Source of the DNA: Planctomycetota bacterium
GTDB lineage: Bacteria; Planctomycetota; Planctomycetia; Planctomycetales; Planctomycetaceae
DNA length: 5,746 nucleotides
Direction: 5' to 3'
Assembly: GCA_013151585.1 (NCBI GenBank)
Contig: JAADHY010000597.1
Location: 1-5,746 of the forward strand
Shown: in pieces, positions 1 through 5,477 of the stretch
Layout: each line of letters begins with the position of its first letter
Position numbering within the stretch: the stretch's first letter is position 1
Notes under the pieces: generated by a model
What the model was told of the DNA's origin: nothing
The model's database searches: none
The model's input: only the letters and a program-made list of their open reading frames with translations
Translations under genes and position numbers: made by a program

Positions 1-916
1 CGAGCACACAACACACGCCGGAAGTCACAGTCGTCAACAAGGTGATCGTGGCAATTTGATGGTCAGACAGGCCGATCTCCACGGCGATGTTCGTCGTCAA
101 TGCCAGCGACAGCGCGTAACCTCCAGCCGGCAGCAACGCGAAGCCCAAACCGCACAAAGCGGTGCGTGAGCCGAACATCGCTCGTACGGCCGACCGAACG
201 TACTTTCGGATATCGAGGACGATGGCACGCCACACGGGGCCCGCGCGGTCTCCCTCCTGACGCGAACGCGGCTCGAGCATCGGCAGCGCCACCAGCAGCG
301 TGACCGACAGAATGCACGTCGCCACCAGGAAAAAAGTCGCTTTGAAACCGGTGTACGGCACGAGAAACAGCACGCCCGAACCGCCGATCGCCTGCCCCAG
401 GTACGCTCCGCCGAACATCAGCCCGTTGGCCAAGCCCCGTTCGTTCTCCTCAAGCACGTTACAGGCCAGCGCGTCGATGGCCACATCCTGAGTGGCTCCG
501 AAAACGTTGTGAATCAGGATGATCGCTGTGAAGATTTGAAGTTGGTGCGAGAAATCAATGGGCATCGACGCCATCAAAGTGAGCACCATCATCACTTGCG
601 CCGCAACAATCCAGCCCCGCCGCCTCCCCAACCGATCGGAATAGACGACGTCAACGACCGGGCCGATCATCCATTTCCAGGACCAAGGCAAGTAGAGCGT
701 ACCGACAAAGACACTGATTTGATCCGCCGGAACACCGTGACGACGCATGTACGTCGCCACCGCCGTAGCGGTAAACCCCAGCGGGATTCCCTCGGTCACG
801 TACAGACAGAAAAAGGCCGCCAACCGGCCGACGCGGCTGGCCAAAGGGTTCGGAATCCATCGGTAGCGCCGCAGAGCGACCGAGCTTGGGTGTGCCGAGT
901 CATGGGAAACGCTCAT
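1..916 (-). CDS. Major facilitator superfamily permease, AmpG/AT-1-like (partial, C-terminus off the left edge)
   Basis: The frame reads without a stop from an ATG at 916-914 to the window edge, giving 305 residues. About eight hydrophobic segments are visible (roughly residues 32-52, 65-90, 103-119, 127-146, 165-185, 192-212, 253-272 and 284-305), with a charged cytosolic-type loop at about 213-250, as expected for the middle loop of a 12-helix MFS carrier. Residues 40-48 (VTEGIPLGF), the WKWMIGPVVD stretch followed by GRRRGW at 98-102, and ATQDVAID at 141-148 match the conserved features shared by AmpG muropeptide permeases and the SLC33/AT-1 acetyl-CoA transporter family. AmpG imports cell-wall anhydro-muropeptides through the inner membrane; the substrate here is not proven. 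A GAGGA lies 13 bases upstream of the start, which is a weak ribosome site. The gene diverges from the metallopeptidase gene. The family call is firm and the substrate is open. Confidence 0.88.
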   Translation of the reverse strand, partial: MSVSHDSAHPSSVALRRYRWIPNPLASRVGRLAAFFCLYVTEGIPLGFTATAVATYMRRHGVPADQISVFVGTLYLPWSWKWMIGPVVDVVYSDRLGRRRGWIVAAQVMMVLTLMASMPIDFSHQLQIFTAIILIHNVFGATQDVAIDALACNVLEENERGLANGLMFGGAYLGQAIGGSGVLFLVPYTGFKATFFLVATCILSVTLLVALPMLEPRSRQEGDRAGPVWRAIVLDIRKYVRSAVRAMFGSRTALCGLGFALLPAGGYALSLALTTNIAVEIGLSDHQIATITLLTTVTSGVCCVL

Positions 917-1008
917 AACGCGAAGCTTTTCCTCAAGATGAAGACAGACGTCGGCCCGAAAGCGACGCAGCCGCAGTCTCGGACCATCGAAGCCACACAA
1001 GAAGCCGC

Positions 1009-1044
1009 AGCGTAATTGAATTCTCGAGACCGATCAAATAAGAC
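1009..1044. promoter_or_regulatory. Possible promoter patch between the divergent permease and metallopeptidase genes
   Basis: This is the only AT-richer patch in the divergent spacer. On the plus strand TTGAAT (1016-1021) is 17 bases from TAAGAC (1039-1044). On the minus strand TTGATC (1037-1032) is 17 bases from TACGCT (1014-1009). Both have a fair -35 but a poor -10 element, so the two overlapping promoters are a weak inference from spacing and location only. The patch also carries overlapping GAATTC and CTCGAG palindromes, probably by chance. Confidence 0.25.
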
Positions 1045-1143
1045 GTCAGGAAGAGCTCGGCACGACCGGCCGGTTGCTCCCGGCAGCGAGGCGGCCTGAT
1101 GCCGACACGACAGGAACCCCGTGATGACACACGACCAACGGCT

Positions 1144-1149
1144 AGGAAG
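1144..1149 (+). promoter_or_regulatory. Ribosome binding site supporting the 1157 start
   Basis: AGGAAG lies 7 bases before the ATG at 1157 (AGGA is 9 bases away), a good Shine-Dalgarno placement. A second AGGAA at 1112-1116 would serve an in-frame ATG at 1124, so the upstream start adding 11 residues cannot be excluded. Confidence 0.5.
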
Positions 1150-1156
1150 ACAGCCC

Positions 1157-2101
1157 ATGAGCAAGCTCTTAGGTTTTGTCGCGAAGCGGCGAGGACCGCG
1201 CCGGTTCGGCTGGATTGTCATCTTCCTCGTCCTCACGTGTCTGCTGCAGGGGCTACACCTCGTCCGAAGCGGTGCTCGTCGATCCGGCCTGCACGCCGGT
1301 TCGATTCCCGATCCACAGGCGATGCGAGACCGCGATCCTTCCGCGTCAACTGGAAAGGCAGATGCGTCAGAGCGGCCAGTTTCAAGCAAAACCGGGCGGC
1401 ATGACGCGCCGCTTCCGGGCTACCGATCGATGGAAATCGAAGGTTGGACCGTGCACGTCCATCAACAGCTTTTTCGAGACCACGCCGATCTGCGGAGTGA
1501 AGTCGAGCGGTTACTGCACTGCCAGCTCTATCAGATAAGCCGCGTCATTCCCGACCGGCCGCTGGCTCGGTTGCGAGAGGTCCCAATTTGGGTGGAGTAC
1601 GACAGCCCCAAGGTGAAATGTGCCTGCTACCATCCGGACAAGAACTGGTTGAAACAAAACGGCTACGCCGTGGAAAAGACCGACTCCGTCGAGATCGGCC
1701 ACGCCCGCCGATTCGTGCAATGGACGTTGCAGCAACCCTGGATGTTGCTGCACGAATTCGCTCACGCTTACCACGAGCGTGTGCTTGGCTGGGACTACCC
1801 GCCGATCATCGAAGCTTACGAGAAGGCAAAGTCGCGCGGGGCTTACCAGTCGGTGCTGCACCACGACGGCCGGCGTGTCCGCGCTTACGCCATGAACAAT
1901 GCGAAAGAGTACTTCGCCGAAGCGTGCGAGGCCTATTTTGGCATGAATGACTTTTACCCTTTTGTGCGGTCCGAGCTGCGTGACCACGACCCGCAACTGT
2001 ACGAGCTGCTCAAGTCGATTTGGGGACTTCCCAAGGGAGCCATGGATGCTTCTGCGGCGGCGCACAAGCGCAACCCCTCGACCAGTTCGACGCGTCCCTG
2101 A
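1157..2101 (+). CDS. Membrane-anchored or secreted zinc metallopeptidase, ATLF-like (HExxH)
   Basis: The protein is 314 residues long. Residues 1-16 are strongly basic and are followed by a hydrophobic segment at about 18-33, so it is either a signal peptide or an N-terminal membrane anchor that places the rest outside the cytoplasm. Residues 40-88 are polar, low in hydrophobics and probably a disordered linker. The catalytic domain spans about 90-295. HEFAH at 199-203 supplies two zinc-binding histidines and the general base E200. NNAKEYFAEACEAYFG at 247-262 most likely provides the third ligand (E255), 52 residues downstream. This pairing resembles the HEFGH and EFFAEAF motifs of anthrax lethal factor (M34/ATLF fold). 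Cysteines at 122, 155 and 157 could form a disulfide. The substrate is unknown. The gene diverges from the permease and ends 209 bp before the convergent sialidase-like gene. The in-frame alternatives at 1121 (GTG) and 1124 (ATG) would lengthen the basic n-region. Confidence 0.8.
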   Translation: MSKLLGFVAKRRGPRRFGWIVIFLVLTCLLQGLHLVRSGARRSGLHAGSIPDPQAMRDRDPSASTGKADASERPVSSKTGRHDAPLPGYRSMEIEGWTVHVHQQLFRDHADLRSEVERLLHCQLYQISRVIPDRPLARLREVPIWVEYDSPKVKCACYHPDKNWLKQNGYAVEKTDSVEIGHARRFVQWTLQQPWMLLHEFAHAYHERVLGWDYPPIIEAYEKAKSRGAYQSVLHHDGRRVRAYAMNNAKEYFAEACEAYFGMNDFYPFVRSELRDHDPQLYELLKSIWGLPKGAMDASAAAHKRNPSTSSTRP

Positions 2102-2310
2102 AAAGTCGACCGGCTGCGGTCAATCGGCCTCGCTCGTGGTCCGTCCAACTCGTCGGGGCTCCGGTAGCAGCGTGGCCGAAAAAATGAGCAAAGACCTGGC
2201 GCCGACGTCGGCCGCGCCGAGATCAGTCTTCCCGGTGCGAGCCAGGAAAGGTTGCCTGGAGCAGACAGAGAACGCTCCGCAGGTCATGGGCCGATCATCA
2301 CCCCCGGGAA

Positions 2311-3483
2311 TCACTCCCGCCCTTTCTGCGCCATTGCGTCCAGCTCCTCCAGCTTCAGACGCACGCTCAGAATGTAGGGCATCTGGCCTTTCTCCCAGTG
2401 ACCGTACGTGGTGACGACGAACGTCCCGTCCGGCAAAACCTCAACTCCAGGATACGCCGTGTCGGCCCCCTTTGTGTTGTCCTTCAGCCTGACGAAGTAT
2501 TGCCCGTCGCGGCCGTTGACGATGTCGTCCCACGTCCCGACCCAAGCCACCCAATCGCCTTCGAAAGGGCGATCCTTGCGGCGGTGCCGCGGCGAGTTGC
2601 AGCGAAAGCTGATGAGCAGGCGTCCGTCGGGAGCGTACTTGCCGGTGTGGCGGTCGCCGGTAAGCCACAGGGGCAACTCGCGCGGTTCGCTCCATGTTTG
2701 GCCTTCGTCGTCCGAAAACATCACATGCGAGTTCTTCCGCCGCGAGTTCTCTCGCAGCAAGATCGCCAACCGCTTCCCGTCGGGCGACCGGATGCATCCC
2801 GGCTCACACAAATGCACGTCAGACGAGCGGTAGACCGCCCGGGGAAACGACCAGGTCAGGCCGCCGTCCCGCGAAAACGTTTCGTACAGAGTGAACGTGT
2901 CCGTCCGCTTGCCGTTCTTTGTGAAGAACCGGCCGTCGTCGTGAAACATGGCCAGGTAATGGCCTCGGCCCGTCCGGAGCGACTCCACAAATCCCATCAC
3001 GACGATACCACCCCAGTCGCCAACAGGTCTCAATTCGCTCCAAGTCTGCCCGTCGTCTTCGCTGACAGCCAGCCGGGCAGGATAGAGCCCCGACCACAAG
3101 ATCAGCCGCCTTTTGCCTTGCGGATCTACGACTCGGTGAATCGTCGGCACCTCCTTCGAAGTAGCCCAACTGGACGGTGTCGGCAGCCGATCGCTCCAGG
3201 TTAGGCCGCCGTCAGTGCTGCGTTTGTAGACAATCGCTCCGCGGCCGTGCCCCTTCGGATACACACACAAGATCGTCTTGCCGTCCTCGAGCAACACGGT
3301 GGTCGGATGCCCCAAGTACTGTCCCGGTTCGCGGTCAACAACGACCTGCCGATGCGTCTGATCGTTCAAATCCAACGTCACGATCTCGCCAACCGCGAAC
3401 GACGACGCACCGGCAAAGCCCAGGACGAATCCCCACCCAATCGACAGGGACCAAAAGGCAAGCCGCACACGATCGTTGCTCAT
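2311..3483 (-). CDS. Secreted sialidase-family (Asp-box/BNR repeat) beta-propeller protein
   Basis: From the ATG at 3483-3481 the protein has 390 residues. It begins with a likely signal peptide: basic start, hydrophobic core at about 9-26, and a possible cleavage after SFA at residue 30. Four Asp-box motifs of the form SxDxGxTW are visible at 89-96 (STDGGLTW), 141-148 (SEDDGQTW), 204-211 (SRDGGLTW) and 257-264 (SDDEGQTW). These are the blade-turn marks of the six-bladed sialidase propeller, and the length fits a single catalytic domain. Sialidases release terminal sialic acids, but many environmental Asp-box proteins act on other glycans or have no known activity. The usual N-terminal R-I-P arginine motif is not seen; the equivalent stretch reads GHPTT at 58-62, so true sialidase activity is doubtful. 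The reading frame stays open far upstream, but that part is the antisense of tyrA and spacer. Another in-frame ATG at 3567-3565 has a better ribosome site. Confidence 0.85.
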   Translation of the reverse strand: MSNDRVRLAFWSLSIGWGFVLGFAGASSFAVGEIVTLDLNDQTHRQVVVDREPGQYLGHPTTVLLEDGKTILCVYPKGHGRGAIVYKRSTDGGLTWSDRLPTPSSWATSKEVPTIHRVVDPQGKRRLILWSGLYPARLAVSEDDGQTWSELRPVGDWGGIVVMGFVESLRTGRGHYLAMFHDDGRFFTKNGKRTDTFTLYETFSRDGGLTWSFPRAVYRSSDVHLCEPGCIRSPDGKRLAILLRENSRRKNSHVMFSDDEGQTWSEPRELPLWLTGDRHTGKYAPDGRLLISFRCNSPRHRRKDRPFEGDWVAWVGTWDDIVNGRDGQYFVRLKDNTKGADTAYPGVEVLPDGTFVVTTYGHWEKGQMPYILSVRLKLEELDAMAQKGRE

Positions 3484-3576
3484 TCGCGGATACCGATGTG
3501 TCGTTGAAGCCGCTGCCCGTCCAATCCGTGCCAAATGACAGACATGTCCGCTCTCGCCACTGCGCATTAGCTCGTT

Positions 3577-3581
3577 CCTCC
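3577..3581 (-). promoter_or_regulatory. Strong Shine-Dalgarno for an alternative start of the sialidase-like gene
   Basis: On the minus strand GGAGG lies 9 bases before an in-frame ATG at 3567-3565, whereas the ATG at 3483 has no recognisable Shine-Dalgarno. Using 3567 would add 28 residues ahead of the signal peptide. The added codons have mixed third positions, unlike the GC-rich third positions of the gene body, and the shorter protein has a normal signal peptide. I therefore prefer 3483, with the longer form a real alternative. Confidence 0.4.
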
Positions 3582-3875
3582 CCTCACCGCATTTCCAATC
3601 GAAGACGTCGAAATCGGCGCTGACGGCCAGCAAACGCCTGCGCTCTCTCGGCTTTCGTGACCATACGCCGCTGGCCAATTGACGTCCCACCCTGTATAGG
3701 CACGCCCCCACGTGCTGGGGCCGCCTCGCCACGCTTCGAACCGACGGCTTACGCGGCCCATTCAACCCGGTTCTGGAGCAAAGGGCAAGCGACAGTGCCT
3801 TACGTGGGCCGACACCGTCCTGTTGCCATCGGTGTGCGACGAGGTTGGGAATTGTGCCAGTCGGTGTCCCGAGCC

Positions 3876-3910
3876 CTTTGCTCGCAAAGCGGAGGGACTT
3901 TGTCCCGCCG
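3876..3910. repeat. Two back-to-back hairpins directly upstream of the tyrA promoter
   Basis: The first hairpin is CTTTG (3876-3880), loop CTCG, CAAAG (3885-3889), a perfect 5-bp stem. The second follows with no gap: CGG-A-GGGAC (3890-3898), loop TTT, GTCCC-G-CCG (3902-3910), which is a perfect 5-bp stem, one A/G mismatch and three more pairs. The second ends exactly where the -35 hexamer begins. It could be a REP-like intergenic repeat, an operator-like site or a weak terminator. There is no T-tract, so an intrinsic terminator is unlikely. Confidence 0.45.
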
Positions 3911-3939
3911 TTGAATCGCGTTTCTTGGGGCGCTACAAT
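3911..3939 (+). promoter_or_regulatory. Sigma70-type promoter of tyrA
   Basis: TTGAAT (3911-3916) is separated by exactly 17 bases from TACAAT (3934-3939). The -35 matches the TTGACA consensus at four of six bases and the -10 matches TATAAT at five of six. Counting from the -10, transcription should start at about 3946-3947, which is the A of an in-frame ATG. The -10 itself overlaps another in-frame ATG at 3938. Confidence 0.65.
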
Positions 3940-3946
3940 GCCGGCG

Positions 3947-4894
3947 ATGAATGCATACGCCTCTGAATTTGTTGCGGATACGATCGCCATTGTCGGCGTC
4001 GGAATGCTCGGTGGGTCCATTGCCGCCGCGGTTCGAAAACGTGGACTGGCCCGGCACGTGTTAGGGATCGGCCGCAATCCGCAGCGGCTCGAGCTGGCGC
4101 GCCAGGCAGCGATCGTCGACGAAGTTTCCACCGATCCGACGGAGGCTGGCCGGAAAGCCGACTTCATCGTGGTCTGCACGCCAGTGGATCGGATCGCTGA
4201 GGACGTGCGCCGCATCGCCGCTGGCTGCTCCCGGGGCCGGGACGACTCGAAGGCATCGGACGTCGATCAGGCCGAATGTTCCGGGGCCGGTCGCTGTGCC
4301 TCCCAGACGGTGATCACCGACGTCGGCAGTGTGAAAGGGGGCATCTGCCGAGAGTTGAAGAACGGGCTGCCGTCCGAGGTCGTCTTTGTGGGTTCGCATC
4401 CGCTGGCGGGGTCAGAGAAGTCGGGATTCGAATATGCAGACGCCGAGCTGTTCGACGGAGCCGTGTGCATTGTAACGGCGTCCCCCGAGTCGCCACCGGA
4501 CGCGGTTCGGCGCGTGCAAAGTTTTTGGCGCGGGCTCGGCATGGTGGTGGTCGAGTTGTCGCCTGAGGAGCATGACACCGTGGTTGCTCAAACCAGCCAC
4601 CTGCCGCATGTCGCCGCCGCCGCTTTGGCGCTGGCCGTATCGGAAACGAATCAGCCTTTCACCGCCACCGGTTTTGCCGACACCACGCGGATTGCATCCG
4701 GTGACCCAGCGCTGTGGCAAAGCATTTTGATGTGTAACGCCGAGGCGGTTGTCGAGCAGTTGGACCGGTTCACCAGTCAGATCGCCGCGTTTCGCGAGGC
4801 GTTGGGGCGTCGCGACGCGGAAAGCGTGATCGAGTTGTTGCGGCGGGCAAAAGCGCGTCGCGATCGCTTGGTCCAGCGCGCAAAGGGCGTGTGA
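3947..4894 (+). CDS. tyrA: Prephenate dehydrogenase
   Basis: This 315-residue cytoplasmic enzyme oxidatively decarboxylates prephenate to 4-hydroxyphenylpyruvate with NAD(P)+, the committed step to tyrosine. The N-terminal Rossmann domain carries GVGMLGGS at 17-24. VITDVGSVKG at 122-131 holds the conserved serine (S128). SHPLAGSEKSGF at 150-161 holds the catalytic-type histidine (H151). The helical C-terminal domain has SHLPH at 217-221 and GFADTTRIASGDPALW at 242-257, with R248 as the likely prephenate-binding arginine. No ACT domain follows, so it is a monofunctional short form without an obvious tyrosine-sensing domain. Residues 95-119 form an extra charged, cysteine-containing loop between the strand-helix unit ending at about 93 and the ITDVGS strand; most relatives have only a short turn there. 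I chose 3947 because the promoter would place transcription start there. An ATG at 3938 adds three residues, and the frame is open back to a TTG at 3845. Confidence 0.93.
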   Translation: MNAYASEFVADTIAIVGVGMLGGSIAAAVRKRGLARHVLGIGRNPQRLELARQAAIVDEVSTDPTEAGRKADFIVVCTPVDRIAEDVRRIAAGCSRGRDDSKASDVDQAECSGAGRCASQTVITDVGSVKGGICRELKNGLPSEVVFVGSHPLAGSEKSGFEYADAELFDGAVCIVTASPESPPDAVRRVQSFWRGLGMVVVELSPEEHDTVVAQTSHLPHVAAAALALAVSETNQPFTATGFADTTRIASGDPALWQSILMCNAEAVVEQLDRFTSQIAAFREALGRRDAESVIELLRRAKARRDRLVQRAKGV

Positions 4895-5057
4895 GCCCGC
4901 CAGCGGTCGCTTCGCAGTCGGCTTGGCCGACGCGGGGCAAAGAGTACTCGATGCGTCTGGAGGTGTGGCGGACGCAGTTGGCCGCGGCATCTTGTCGATG
5001 GACATAACCATGAGCGCCGGGTCACAGACGCTCATTGCCCCGCCTTGTCGAGGTGAG

Positions 5058-5062
5058 AGGAG
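5058..5062 (+). promoter_or_regulatory. Ribosome binding site fixing the start of the small gene
   Basis: AGGAG lies 7 bases before the ATG at 5070, an ideal placement. The frame is open farther upstream to a TTG at 4923, but those residues look non-coding, so this site decides the start. Confidence 0.65.
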
Positions 5063-5069
5063 ATTGCTG

Positions 5070-5399
5070 ATGAAGTACGCTCATGGACCGCTAGGAGGGA
5101 AGGACGCCTTTGGGAGCGCCCTAAATAGACAAACGGCGAAGATCAATCGGGCTGTCTTCGAACTTGGTGACTGCTCGGTTGAGGACGTGGTGAACTACGT
5201 GAAACGTGTAAACGGGGTAGAGTTGCTCGAACTGCGCGTATCTAAGCATTTCATGTGGCTGACCGGTGCGGACGACCGAGGGCAGTTCGAAAAGGCCGGT
5301 TTCGGACCATTTGCCGTGAGGACAGAAAAAGGGGGGCGGTTGACCGAGGAGGCTCGAGCCCGCTACATGCAGTGGCTAGAGAGGCAACGTCTAGCCTGA
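5070..5399 (+). CDS. Small hypothetical protein, possible winged-helix-like fold
   Basis: I do not recognise this 109-residue protein. It is soluble, with no signal peptide or membrane segment, and rich in charged residues. Residues about 16-33 and 37-48 look helical (the second is SVEDVVNYVKRV), followed by a short strand-like ELLELRV (51-57) and HFMWLTGAD. A FGPFAVRTEKGGRLT stretch at 78-92 could be a beta hairpin, and the end (92-107) is a basic amphipathic helix. Helices followed by a hairpin with a basic surface would suit a small DNA-binding winged helix, but this is only a shape argument. Codon use differs from tyrA: CTA appears four times and AGA/AGG three times in 109 codons, so recent acquisition is possible. 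It sits 175 bp after tyrA and 78 bp before purL. The clear ribosome site supports it being real. Confidence 0.65.
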   Translation: MKYAHGPLGGKDAFGSALNRQTAKINRAVFELGDCSVEDVVNYVKRVNGVELLELRVSKHFMWLTGADDRGQFEKAGFGPFAVRTEKGGRLTEEARARYMQWLERQRLA

Positions 5400-5462
5400 G
5401 GCACGACTCAACTCAAGAGGGGCTGGGGGACTTCTTCAACGAAAAAGTAAACCCTCGCGACC

Positions 5463-5467
5463 GGAGG
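5463..5467 (+). promoter_or_regulatory. Ribosome binding site of purL
   Basis: GGAGG is 10 bases before the ATG at 5478. A second purine run (AAAGGA, 5506-5511) lies 14 bases before an in-frame ATG at 5526, which is where the conserved part of the protein begins. The first is better spaced, so 5478 is preferred. Confidence 0.5.
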
Positions 5468-5477
5468 TCTCCCAGCG

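Larger units (their letters stand above)
3484..3937. other. Divergent intergenic spacer without a convincing gene
   Basis: This 450-bp stretch separates the sialidase-like gene (leftward) from tyrA (rightward). Open frames cross it on both strands, but none shows recognisable protein sequence; they are extensions of the flanking genes or shadows. It contains the GGAGG and upstream ATG noted for the sialidase-like gene, a lone TATACA on the minus strand at 3698-3693 without a matching -35, a small CCCCA/TGGGG hairpin at 3706-3720, and the hairpin pair and promoter listed separately next to tyrA. Confidence 0.6.

Noticed and set aside
509..1015. 168-codon plus-strand open frame
   Set aside because: It is a His/Arg/Pro-rich shadow antisense to the permease gene, which has clear family motifs.
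913..1389. 158-codon minus-strand open frame over the divergent spacer and protease start
   Set aside because: Its composition is not protein-like (Arg/Ser/Cys rich), there is no family signal, and it overlaps the metallopeptidase antisense.
2201..2212. 12-bp perfect palindrome GCCGACGTCGGC in the convergent spacer
   Set aside because: It has no loop or T-tract for a terminator, and short GC palindromes of this type occur by chance at this base composition.
2305..2319. CGGGA/TCCCG stem-loop overlapping the stop codon of the Asp-box gene
   Set aside because: The stem is only 5 bp with no T-tract on either strand, too weak to call a terminator.
2398..3204. 268-codon plus-strand open frame
   Set aside because: It is antisense to the Asp-box gene, which explains the whole stretch. 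Long shadow frames are expected in GC-rich coding DNA.
3706..3720. CCCCA-CGTGC-TGGGG hairpin in the divergent spacer
   Set aside because: It is a short isolated stem with no adjacent promoter or T-tract, so no function can be supported.
3484..4215. Long in-frame upstream extension of the sialidase-like ORF on the minus strand
   Set aside because: It is antisense to tyrA and the spacer, shows no recognisable protein sequence, and lies before a clear signal peptide.
4923..5069. Upstream in-frame extension of the small gene to a TTG start
   Set aside because: The AGGAG at 7 bases fixes the ATG at 5070, and the extension has no protein-like features.
5326..5336. A5G6 homopolymer run inside the small gene, considered as a programmed frameshift site
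   Set aside because: In the reading frame the codons are GAA AAA GGG GGG, which does not fit a X XXY YYZ slippery heptamer. The run is only a possible sequencing-error spot.
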